NCBI GenBank assembly: GCA_009693015.1
Contig: SHYB01000020.1
Span: 1-38,448 of the forward strand
Length of the DNA stretch: 38,448 nt
Direction of reading: 5' to 3'
Source of the DNA: Dehalococcoidia bacterium
Lineage (GTDB): Bacteria; Chloroflexota; Dehalococcoidia; SHYB01
Part shown: piece by piece, positions 1 through 6,852 of the stretch
Layout of the letters: each line of letters starts with the position of its first letter
Numbering within the stretch: the first letter of the stretch is position 1
Position numbers and translations under genes: made by a program
Notes under the pieces: generated by a model
Told to the model about the DNA's origin: nothing
The model's database searches: none
What the model saw: the letters and a program-made list of their open reading frames with translations, nothing else

Positions 1-199
1 CATCCAGGAGAAGGACCGCATCAGCATCACGGGGCTGGCGAACCTAACGCCGGGCAAGCCGGTGGACGCGGTGATTGTCCATCCCGACGGCACGCGCAGC
101 CCCATGCAGCTCAAGCACACCATGAACCGCGAGCAGATCGAGTGGTTCAAGGCGGGGGCGGCGCTGAACGTGCTGCGGATGAGGCCGAAGAGCGCGTAG
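1..199 (+). CDS. acnA: Aconitate hydratase, C-terminal fragment
   Basis: The reading frame is open from base 2 to a TAG at 197-199 and gives the last 65 residues of an aconitase. The signature is the end of the swivel domain: an ISITGL stretch, then LTPGK, a DG turn, and the family ending NREQIEWFKAGAALNVL. Aconitase isomerises citrate to isocitrate in the TCA cycle using a 4Fe-4S cluster; the cluster-binding part lies upstream of the window. The gene runs convergently towards the HIT gene, with about 370 bp of repeat-rich DNA between them. The family call is firm; whether it is the AcnA type or another subfamily rests on the C-terminus alone. Confidence 0.88.
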   Translation, partial: IQEKDRISITGLANLTPGKPVDAVIVHPDGTRSPMQLKHTMNREQIEWFKAGAALNVLRMRPKSA

Positions 200-269
200 G
201 GGGGCCGGGCGAGGGCAGCAGCGAGGGGGAGAGGGTAGGAGGGGGGTGCGGGAAGGGGAGGGGTTGTGA

Positions 270-358
270 CAAACGCCCCTACGGAAGGGGATGATGCCGC
301 CACCCCGCCAGGTTGCCGCGCGGCGAAGCGCCGCTCGCAATGACAGGCAGGTGTGGGT
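270..358 (+). repeat. Composite intergenic repeat, copy 1 (element B)
   Basis: Element B runs CCCCGCCAGGTTGCCGCGC, then a variable stretch, then CTCGCAATGACAG. Here it is preceded by an ACAAACGCCCCTACGG segment that also precedes the copy at 403. The same B core recurs at ten other places in the window, always in this orientation. Apart from the two B copies, 200-573 holds only G-rich, low-complexity DNA and a GGATTCCGGCGTTCGCGG stretch at about 543. Confidence 0.75.
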
Positions 359-402
359 GTGTGCGGTCAGGGGTTGCTGAGGACAGACGTGTGGGGCGGT
401 TC

Positions 403-530
403 GCAAACGCCCCCTACAGGAGGGGATGCCGCTACCCCGCCAGGTTGCCGCGCGGCGATGGAGGAGGGGGAAGAGAGGAGGAGGTAGGAGCATTCTTCGT
501 GGTGATGAATGACAGGGCAGGCGTGGGTGG
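403..530 (+). repeat. Composite intergenic repeat, copy 2 (interrupted element B)
   Basis: Bases 403-459 repeat 270-328 almost base for base. The right end (AATGACAGGGCAGG, from about 508) is separated from the left part by about 50 bp of purine-rich sequence. It therefore looks like a tandem copy of the previous repeat carrying an insertion or local expansion. Confidence 0.65.
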
Positions 531-573
531 ATAGAGGGGCAGGGATTCCGGCGTTCGCGGGAATGACGGCCCG

Positions 574-891
574 TCAGGCGTAGGGGCCGAGGTGGAAGCC
601 GCCGAGGATGTGGATGTGGCCGTGGGGCTGGCTCTGCATGGCGTCGCGGCCGAGGTTGGAGATGAGGCGGTAGCCGTTGGGGCACAGCTCTTCGCCAACA
701 CGGATGGCTGCTGCGCCGACGCTGCCCATGTTCTCCCACAGCTCCTGCTGCGATATGTGCCGCTTGGGGATGGCCAGGAGCATGACGGGCGCCCAGCGGA
801 GGATGTTGTCAATGACGATGACGTCGTCATCCTCGTAGCGGATGGAGGCGGGCTCGCGTTTGGCGACGATTTCGCAGAAGACGCAGGGCAT
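574..891 (-). CDS. HIT-family (histidine triad) nucleotide-binding protein
   Basis: The 105-residue protein starts MPCVFCEIV, the usual opening of HINT/PKCI-type proteins, which in this family often contributes metal-binding Cys residues. It ends with the histidine triad: H90-G-H92-I-H94, followed by ILGG. HIT proteins of this branch hydrolyse purine nucleotide phosphoramidates or adenylated lysine-type substrates; the physiological substrate is not shown. The gene starts 7 bp after the stop of the DnaC-like gene and has no clear Shine-Dalgarno sequence of its own, so it is probably translated by coupling as the last gene of the rplI-dnaB operon. Length and motif are normal for the family. 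Confidence 0.9.
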   Translation of the reverse strand: MPCVFCEIVAKREPASIRYEDDDVIVIDNILRWAPVMLLAIPKRHISQQELWENMGSVGAAAIRVGEELCPNGYRLISNLGRDAMQSQPHGHIHILGGFHLGPYA

Positions 892-898
892 GGCTGGG

Positions 899-2326
899 CT
901 ATGGTTTGCGCGGGCGGCTGCGCGGCGCGGGCCGCTGCTGGCCGGGGTCGGCCGTGGGCTGTTTGGGGTAGTCTACGCCGGTGCGGAAGTCGGGGGCGCG
1001 GATTTCGTAGACGGTGGAGAGGCGAGGGTCGCTCATGCGCGACCAGATGCGCGGCTCGAGGGCGTCCGGGGGAAGGCTGGAGGTGATGACGGTGGGCATG
1101 CGGTTGAGGTAACGGTGGTTGAGGAGGAGGTCGAGCTTCTCCCGTGTCCAGGGGGTGGCGATGTTTTCAGAGAAGTCGTCGAGGATGAGGAGGCCGGCGC
1201 GCTCGACGCGAGCGAAGGCCTCGTAGCCGGGGTTGCCTTCCTGGTTGAAGGTGGAGCGGAGGTAGTCGAGGAATGCGGGGACAAGGATGAAGAGCACGTC
1301 GAGGCCGCGCAGGCGGGCGGCTTCGGCGACGGCGGAGGCGAGGTGGGTTTTGCCACAGCCGTGACGGCCGATGAACACCAGCCAGCCATCGGGCCGCTCG
1401 GCGTAGCTTTTGGCGAGGCGGCAGGCTTCCGAGAGGTTGTCGGCGATGGGGCCGCGCAGGCCGTTGCCGGTGGGCTGGAAGGCGGCGAAGCTCATGTGGG
1501 GCAGGTGGAGGTCCAGCCGGTCGAGGGTGGGGTCGCGCTTGCGGCCCGCGCCGGGGGCCACGGGAACGAGGGTGGTCACCGCGGGATCGGTGAGCCGCGC
1601 CTTGAAGCGGTCGCTGAGGCGCTCCACGGGGAGGTCGGTGGTGACCACGGTGGGGGTGCGGGCGTTGTAGCGGTGGCTGAAGATCTGGGCGAGCTTTTCC
1701 TGTGCCCAGGACGAGGCATTCTCGTTGCCGAGGTCGTCGAGGATGAGGACGGGGACGTTGCGCACCTGCTCGAAGAGCACGTCGTAGGTAATCTCGCTTT
1801 GGGGGGCGTAGGTAGCGCGGAGGTGATCGAGCAGATCGGCGACGGGGATGAAGAGGACGGCCTTGCCCTGCTCGATGCATGCGGAGGCGATGGCGGCGGC
1901 GATGCGGGTTTTGCCGGAGCCTGCGGGGCCGGTGAGGACGAGCCAGCCGCGAGGGTCTGCGGCATAGCGCTGGGCGGCATCGAGCGCCTGGGAGAAGAGC
2001 GGATGCGGAGGCTGGGTGCCGTGATCGTGGCCGACGTGGAGGGTGGCGAAGGTGACGCCGGCAAGGCTGCCGAGGTTGCTGTATCGGGTGAGGCGACCGA
2101 AGCGTTCGGCGTCAAAGCGGGCGAGGCGACAGGAGCAAGGGAAGAGGCGGCCAAAATCGGGGTGGTCCACGGACACGTCGCGGCGCACCCAGCCGATGCC
2201 TTCGCAGATGGGGCAGGGGGCAGGGGTGGCGGAGGCGTCAGGGCTTGCGGCGCTTGACGAGGTAGCCTCCGCGGTTGCCGGCGCCGCTGTCTGGTACTTC
2301 TTCAGTATGTCTTCCAGGCGTTCCAT
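899..2326 (-). CDS. DnaC-type helicase loader with two tandem AAA+ modules
   Basis: The 475-residue protein has an N-terminal four-Cys zinc motif (C38, C41, C64, C66), as in DnaC/IstB-type loaders, followed by two ATPase modules. Module 1 has Walker A GPAGSGKT (133-140), Walker B LILDDL (194-199) and a PTVVTTDLP sensor stretch (225-233). Module 2 has Walker A GRHGCGKT (320-327), Walker B LILDDF (about 380-385) and PTVITSSLP (411-419). Typical DnaC/DnaI loaders have one module and about 250-330 residues. Its likely role is to load the DnaB helicase encoded upstream, with the DnaD protein. It overlaps the 3' end of dnaD by 89 bp in another frame, so the two are tightly coupled. A weak AAGG lies upstream of the ATG. 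That both modules are active is inferred from intact Walker motifs. Confidence 0.85.
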   Translation of the reverse strand: MERLEDILKKYQTAAPATAEATSSSAASPDASATPAPCPICEGIGWVRRDVSVDHPDFGRLFPCSCRLARFDAERFGRLTRYSNLGSLAGVTFATLHVGHDHGTQPPHPLFSQALDAAQRYAADPRGWLVLTGPAGSGKTRIAAAIASACIEQGKAVLFIPVADLLDHLRATYAPQSEITYDVLFEQVRNVPVLILDDLGNENASSWAQEKLAQIFSHRYNARTPTVVTTDLPVERLSDRFKARLTDPAVTTLVPVAPGAGRKRDPTLDRLDLHLPHMSFAAFQPTGNGLRGPIADNLSEACRLAKSYAERPDGWLVFIGRHGCGKTHLASAVAEAARLRGLDVLFILVPAFLDYLRSTFNQEGNPGYEAFARVERAGLLILDDFSENIATPWTREKLDLLLNHRYLNRMPTVITSSLPPDALEPRIWSRMSDPRLSTVYEIRAPDFRTGVDYPKQPTADPGQQRPAPRSRPRKP

Positions 2327-2963
2327 GTTTGCCTTGCGTCTTCCAATTTTCGAGGATGCGCTGGATGTAGGCCCAACTGCGTTTGTTCAGGCGCACCGCT
2401 TCCCCAAAAGCGTCTTCGATCCAGGCCGGGGGGTAGTCTTGTTCCGCTTCCTTGAGCTTGTCGGCGAGGAGGGGGGTGAGCAAGCCGATGTTGGCTTCGT
2501 ACAGAGCATAGATGTTCCGGCGCTCCGGGGGAAGGGTCACGGGCTCCATCTTGGGGAGGGCCCCGAGGTCTATCTGCCCCTGCTGGATCCGGGCGATGGC
2601 TTGCCTGTCGGCATCAGTGTTGGTGAAGTAGAGGACGTCAGCGGCTCTTGGGGTGGGGCCATCGCGCTCCAGTTCCAGGCGGAGGAAGGCGCCGCGGGCG
2701 ACGGCGAGGCCGAGGCCGCGGGTGAGTTCCTGTGCGGGGTCTTTGCCTTCGAGCGCGAGGCCGGACATGAGGTCGAGGTCGGCGGCGAGCTCGGCGGCGG
2801 TGAGGTAGCGGGGGTAGGAGCGCTTCCAGGCGAGGCGGTAGAAGAGGTGGAGGGAGACTTTGAGCTCGGCGAGGTCGTCAATGAGGGGCAGGACGGCGGT
2901 GAAGAACAGGTTGGGCACGGGGGTTTGCCGGGAGCGGGGAGAGAAGCCAGGGAAGGTGTCCAT
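2238..2963 (-). CDS. dnaD: DnaD-domain primosome protein
   Basis: The 241-residue protein has an N-terminal winged-helix-like region and, at about 150-212, a DnaD/DnaB_2 domain: IYALYEANIGLLTPLLADKL, then W-x-E-DAF-EAV and the SWAYIQRILENW signature (compare the YxxxIL.W motif). DnaD proteins bind and remodel DNA during replication initiation and restart in Firmicutes and help recruit the helicase loader. Position between dnaB and the DnaC-like gene supports the same role here. It lies 138 bp after dnaB, a gap filled by two copies of element A. The 3' end overlaps the loader gene. The ATG at 2963 is preceded by purine-rich sequence on the coding strand. Confidence 0.82.
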   Translation of the reverse strand: MDTFPGFSPRSRQTPVPNLFFTAVLPLIDDLAELKVSLHLFYRLAWKRSYPRYLTAAELAADLDLMSGLALEGKDPAQELTRGLGLAVARGAFLRLELERDGPTPRAADVLYFTNTDADRQAIARIQQGQIDLGALPKMEPVTLPPERRNIYALYEANIGLLTPLLADKLKEAEQDYPPAWIEDAFGEAVRLNKRSWAYIQRILENWKTQGKHGTPGRHTEEVPDSGAGNRGGYLVKRRKP

Positions 2964-2978
2964 GGATTTCGATTCCCC

Positions 2979-3093
2979 CTCACCCTGCCCTCTCCCTCCG
3001 GGGGAGAGGGTGTTTGGGATGAAGCCTTGACTGCCGGGAGACGATTGCCTCTCACCCTGCCTTCTTTCTCCGGGGGAGAGGGTGATTGGGATG
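2979..3093 (+). repeat. Two element A hairpins in tandem
   Basis: Two direct copies (2979-3021 and 3050-3093) share CTCACCCTGCC, then a T/C-rich left arm, a short loop, GGGGGAGAGGGTG, and a TTGGGATG tail. Each can fold into a GC-rich hairpin. They lie inside the dnaB-dnaD intergenic gap and would be transcribed, so they could affect read-through or mRNA stability. There is no U tract, so they are not classical terminators. Confidence 0.65.
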
Positions 3094-3101
3094 GGCCGTG
3101 A

Positions 3102-4493
3102 CTAGCGTGAGCCGACGAGGGCGTTGCGGAAGGTGGTGGTCTTTTCGTCGAAGTAGAGGGAGAGGGAGCCGGTGGCGCCGTGGCGATGCTTGGAGATGAT
3201 GATTTCGGCGACGCCTTTGGGGTAGGGCTTGTCAGGGTGCGACTTTTCCCAGTCTTGCTCCTGCTGGTACATGTCTTCGCGGTAGATGAACATGACGACG
3301 TCGGCGTCTTGCTCGATGCTGCCGGACTCGCGAAGGTCGGAGAGCATGGGCCTGCGGTTGGGGCGCATTTCTACGGCGCGGGAGAGTTGGGAGAGAGCGA
3401 GGACGGGGACATGGAGGTCGCGGGCTAGGCCTTTGAGGGAGCGGGAGATCTCGCTGACCTCCTGGACGCGGTTGTTGGACCAGGCGGCGCCGGGGGGGCC
3501 TTTCATGAGTTGCATGTAGTCCACGACGATGAGATCGACGCCTTGCTCTAGGTGGAGGCGGCGGGCTTTGCTGCGCATCTCGACGACGTCCAGGAGGGGG
3601 GTATCGTCTATCCAGACGGCAAGCTCGGACAGTTCGCCGATGGCGGGCATGATGAGGGCTTCGTCGGACTCATTGCCCTGGTGGGCGTGGCGGCCCTGGC
3701 GGATCTGGCGGAGCTTGTAGGAGTCCATTTTGGTGATGCTGGAGATGAGGCGGTCGGCGAGCTGCTCCTTGCCCATTTCCAGGGAGAAGACGGCGACGTG
3801 GGCGGAGGCCATTTTGGCGGCGTTGTAGGCGATGTTGAGGGCGAGGCTGCTTTTGCCGAGGCTGGGCCGGGCGGCGAGGATGACGAGGTCGGAGCGCTGG
3901 AGGCCGCCAAGCATCTTGTCCATGTCAATGAAGCCGGTGGGGACGACGTCGGGCGCATCGGGGCGGGCGGATTCGGCCATGCGCTTCTCTTCGAGGTATT
4001 CATCGAGGATGCGATGGAGGGGGACGAAGTCGCGGTTGCCTTCGCCGCGGCGGAGGCCGTAGAGGAGGTCTTCGGCTTCGGTGAGGGCGTGGTCGACGTC
4101 GGGGCCGCCTTCGTAGCCGATGGCGGCGATGCCTTCGGCGGCGCCGATGAGGCGGCGCATGACGGCGGTGCGCTGGACGATGCGGGCGTAGTTTTCTACG
4201 TGGGCGGAGGTGGGGACTTTGGCGACGAGGCTGGAGAGGTAGGGTATGCCGCCGGTGGATTCGAGGAGGCCCTTGCCGCCAAGCTCGTGGGCGACGGTGA
4301 CCTGGTTGATGGCGTCTTTGCGGTCGAAGAGGGCGCGGCAGACTTCGTAGAGGAGCTTGGTGCGGGAGACGGCGAAGTCTTCAGGCTTGAGGAATGAGGC
4401 GATGCGAATGAGGGCGTTGCCGTCAATGAGGAGGGAGCCAATGACGGCTTCCTCCGCCTCTATGTCTTGAGGGGGGAGGCGGTCGGAGTACAT
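3102..4493 (-). CDS. dnaB: Replicative DNA helicase DnaB
   Basis: The 463-residue protein matches the DnaB family over its whole normal length. The N-terminal helical domain opens with PPQDIEAEEAVIGSLL, and a RecA-like C-terminal domain carries Walker A ARPSLGKSS (208-216), Walker B IVVDYMQLM (about 320-330) and a late SDLRESGSIEQDADVV stretch. It unwinds DNA at the fork as a hexamer in the cytoplasm. It starts 9 bp after the rplI stop, the common rplI-dnaB gene order, and is followed by dnaD and a DnaC-type loader. Walker A has Ser where many homologues have Thr (GKSS against GKT), a conservative change. No intein is present. Confidence 0.95.
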   Translation of the reverse strand: MYSDRLPPQDIEAEEAVIGSLLIDGNALIRIASFLKPEDFAVSRTKLLYEVCRALFDRKDAINQVTVAHELGGKGLLESTGGIPYLSSLVAKVPTSAHVENYARIVQRTAVMRRLIGAAEGIAAIGYEGGPDVDHALTEAEDLLYGLRRGEGNRDFVPLHRILDEYLEEKRMAESARPDAPDVVPTGFIDMDKMLGGLQRSDLVILAARPSLGKSSLALNIAYNAAKMASAHVAVFSLEMGKEQLADRLISSITKMDSYKLRQIRQGRHAHQGNESDEALIMPAIGELSELAVWIDDTPLLDVVEMRSKARRLHLEQGVDLIVVDYMQLMKGPPGAAWSNNRVQEVSEISRSLKGLARDLHVPVLALSQLSRAVEMRPNRRPMLSDLRESGSIEQDADVVMFIYREDMYQQEQDWEKSHPDKPYPKGVAEIIISKHRHGATGSLSLYFDEKTTTFRNALVGSR

Positions 4494-4502
4494 GGCCGCC
4501 CC

Positions 4503-5093
4503 CTAGCTGGATTTGGCTGGTTCCTGATCCTCTGCGGGCTCAGTATCAGCCTCAGCCTTGGGTGGGTCAATACCGGGGATGGCCTCGCCCTTTTCCAGGG
4601 CTGCGATGACCTCTTCCGCGGTTGGCTCTTCCACGGCGCCTTCGACAGCGGTGGGGGCGGAGACGAGGATGGAGACTTTGGCTTCAATGCCGGGGTGGAG
4701 CTTGACGTTGACGGAGTATTTGCCAAGGTGGCGGATGGGTTCAAGGTGGATGCGGCGGCGGTCGATGTCGCGGCCGGCGATCTTGGTGAGCTCTTCGGCG
4801 ACCATGATGTTGGTGATGGAGCCGTAGAGGCGGTCGTTGCGGCCGGCGCGGGCGGTGATGGTGATGGAGGCGTTGCGGAGTTTTTCGGCGAGGGCGGTCA
4901 TTTCGGTTTCGGTGGCTTCGCGGCGCTTGGAGGCGGCGGAACGGAGGCGTTCGACGCGGGTGAGCTGGTCCTTGGTGGCAAGGACGGCGAGGCTCTGGGG
5001 CAGGAGGTAGTTGCGGGCGAAGCCGCTTTTGACTTCTTTGACATCGCCGGCGTAGGCGGTGCCGAGTACGTCTTGGACGAAGAGGACGCGCAT
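4503..5093 (-). CDS. rplI: 50S ribosomal protein L9
   Basis: The protein opens MRVLFVQDVLG and continues with GDVKEVKSGFARNYLLPQ, the N-terminal rRNA-binding domain of L9. A long connecting helix follows, then a C-terminal domain with the GSITN motif. The frame is open further upstream to 5174, but the start at 5093 is chosen for three reasons: homology begins there, GGAG lies 7 bases upstream, and the promoter at 5146-5174 would start transcription inside the longer version. At 196 residues it is longer than the usual 148-150 because of an acidic, Pro/Ala/Glu-rich tail after about residue 148. It is first in the operon leading to dnaB. Confidence 0.93.
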   Translation of the reverse strand: MRVLFVQDVLGTAYAGDVKEVKSGFARNYLLPQSLAVLATKDQLTRVERLRSAASKRREATETEMTALAEKLRNASITITARAGRNDRLYGSITNIMVAEELTKIAGRDIDRRRIHLEPIRHLGKYSVNVKLHPGIEAKVSILVSAPTAVEGAVEEPTAEEVIAALEKGEAIPGIDPPKAEADTEPAEDQEPAKSS

Positions 5094-5145
5094 GGGGGTC
5101 TCCAGGTTCGGCGCCATAGTCTCTGGGTCAGGCGCAACGCTCTCC

Positions 5146-5174
5146 ATTATAGGGGCAGGGGGAAGGTAGGACAA
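5146..5174 (-). promoter_or_regulatory. Sigma-70-type promoter of the rplI-dnaB operon
   Basis: On the minus strand TTGTCC (5174-5169) is followed by a 17-bp spacer and a perfect TATAAT (5151-5146). The start point would fall near 5139, leaving a leader of about 45 nt before the rplI ATG at 5093. This is the best -35/-10 pair in the window. Confidence 0.75.
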
Positions 5175-5225
5175 GGTGTGTGTGGCGGGAACAGTCCAGG
5201 GAGAGAGGCGCTAGGGGGTGCTCAA

Positions 5226-5317
5226 GTCGGCGGCACAGCTCGGCCGTCTCCTCGCCGGCATTGGCTTTCTTGAGAATCCCGATGACCTGTTCTTCCGAAA
5301 ACTATGCTTGTGCGCAT
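5226..5317 (-). pseudogene. Remnant of an IS3-family transposase orfA
   Basis: On the minus strand AAGGAGG precedes an ATG (5317). After a one-base frameshift the sequence reads FSEEQVIGILKKANAGEETA followed by ELCRR, the N-terminal helix-turn-helix of IS3-family OrfA proteins. Homology stops at about 5226, so only about 30 codons remain, and no orfB or terminal inverted repeat is visible. It sits at the boundary between the rplI operon and an island of different composition. The frameshift and truncation make it nonfunctional. Confidence 0.8.
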
Positions 5318-5390
5318 GTTGCGTCCTCCTTGTACTTGCTCGGGGGACTCTGGTCATGCATGGACTGCTTCTCTGGGAGGGGGTCATGGG

Positions 5391-6713
5391 CTAGGATCTG
5401 TGTGACAGCGCCGCGAACTCGGCATCCACTTGGTTCGAGGTGGGATACCAGTCTGGACGGGAGTAGGACGTGGGCTCGGTCGTCGTGAACGTTTGGGGTT
5501 TGATGCCGTAGAGCCGGCGGGCGTTTGCGCCCATGATCTTTTCTTGAGCGCCAACTGGCACGCGGTGCCTCCGCATTTCGCGAATGGCCGACCAGGCATC
5601 CGAACCATCGTGGTGGTACACGTCGGATGACCAGATAGCGATGTCCTCGAAATATCGGTACTGTCGGTAGACCGGAGTCTCATCTCCCTCAAATGCGATG
5701 AAGCAGCGCTCCAGAAAGGTTTCGCTGGGCATACGCTCTAGCGGAGCAGTGCGCTCACCATAGTACAATTTGTACGCCCTATCGCACTCTTCGAGGGTCA
5801 TGGGTAACCATGACGCGTTCGACTCCATAATGGCTAGGGAAAATCCGCGATGCCGTTCAAGGAAGCCAGAGAGCAGCATATTGACGAGCCATGTCATTGC
5901 TTCGAACACGAATCCCATGCTTTGAGAGAGCGCTCTCATCTGCTGCGCGTTGATGGCCTCCTCCAGGATCATCCCAGGGCTCCATTGCGGGTGTCCTGCC
6001 GGAGCAAGCGGCCAGACTCGCTTGGGCGAGGCAAGGCTGTGTATCGCCACCGCCATTCCGGTATCAGTCAACGTGTCCCACAATGGGTCGAACTTGGCCT
6101 GGTTGGGATAGTTGCCTAACTGATCTGTTGGCCGAATCATGGCTAAAGGAAAGCCGCGTTTGGCGGCGCGCCTCACCTCATGAGCCGCAAGCTCAGGGCT
6201 TTGGAGTGGGAGGCATGCCGCCGGAAATAGCCGATCTGGGTACGTGGAGCACCACTCCTGTATCCAGTCGTTGTAGGCGCGGGCGACAATGGCTGCGGCA
6301 TGGATGTTTTTCACCCAGGGATAGTGGTTGAACATCATGATGGGGATCACCACTACCTGGTCAATGCCCAGGAGATCGAGGTCCTGCACTCGGGCGTGTG
6401 GATCGCGGGCGCCGGGAAAGTAGAACTGGCGCGCCAATGCTTCGGTTCGGGGCATGGAGCGCAGTTTGCGCAGGATCTTCTTGCTGGCGCCAGGGCCAGC
6501 GCATTCACCAGAGTTGATGACGTGGTTGCTTTGATCCCAGATGGCGCGCGTAGCATGCTCGCCGTTAACGATAATCTGGTGGCCTTCAGGCCAATATGAC
6601 TGCTTGACCAGTTCCCTGTCTGCTGCAGGGATACGGTCCCAGATATCGGGCAGTTCCGTCACATGCGCATCGCAGTCGAAAGTGGGAAAGCTCTTGGCAA
6701 CCGAGCGCGTCAT
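5391..6713 (-). CDS. Amidohydrolase-2 family metal-dependent hydrolase
   Basis: The 440-residue protein belongs to the amidohydrolase-related (ACMSD-like) TIM-barrel family. It has an N-terminal DCDAHVTELPDIW in place of the HxH metal site, a GIDQVVVIPIMMF strand, and a C-terminal SSDVYHHDGSDAW segment with the catalytic Asp region. It also has the family ending IMGANARRLYGI. Such enzymes decarboxylate or hydrolyse aromatic and cyclic acids; the substrate is unknown. It lies 139 bp downstream of the substrate-binding lipoprotein on the same strand and is probably co-transcribed with it. Codon use is less GC-skewed at third positions than in the rplI operon, which suggests transfer. The ATG at 6713 has only a weak GGA upstream. 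Confidence 0.82.
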   Translation of the reverse strand: MTRSVAKSFPTFDCDAHVTELPDIWDRIPAADRELVKQSYWPEGHQIIVNGEHATRAIWDQSNHVINSGECAGPGASKKILRKLRSMPRTEALARQFYFPGARDPHARVQDLDLLGIDQVVVIPIMMFNHYPWVKNIHAAAIVARAYNDWIQEWCSTYPDRLFPAACLPLQSPELAAHEVRRAAKRGFPLAMIRPTDQLGNYPNQAKFDPLWDTLTDTGMAVAIHSLASPKRVWPLAPAGHPQWSPGMILEEAINAQQMRALSQSMGFVFEAMTWLVNMLLSGFLERHRGFSLAIMESNASWLPMTLEECDRAYKLYYGERTAPLERMPSETFLERCFIAFEGDETPVYRQYRYFEDIAIWSSDVYHHDGSDAWSAIREMRRHRVPVGAQEKIMGANARRLYGIKPQTFTTTEPTSYSRPDWYPTSNQVDAEFAALSHRS

Positions 6714-6852
6714 GAATTTCCGTAGCAGATTTTCATGCGGTAATCACGCGTCTATGCTGATGAGTTCGAGGCCGCGAGGGGAACAACCAATATTGTGCCC
6801 GAGGTCCTCTGTAAAGGGGGTACCCGTCACGAGATGTGGGTTACGCAATGTC

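Noticed and set aside
270-530. Possible CRISPR array from the repeated GC-rich segments
   Set aside because: Only two copies, repeats of unequal structure, no regular spacers and no cas genes.
2979-3093. Element A hairpins as rho-independent terminators
   Set aside because: They lack a U tract on either strand and occur inside an operon and inside a gene. Only the hairpin at 28196-28235 meets the standard.
5094-5174. N-terminal extension of ribosomal protein L9
   Set aside because: The extra 27 residues have no homology and the promoter -10 box lies inside them.
5180-5488. A plus-strand frame in the gap after rplI
   Set aside because: It runs antisense to the IS3 orfA remnant and the amidohydrolase end, with no motif.
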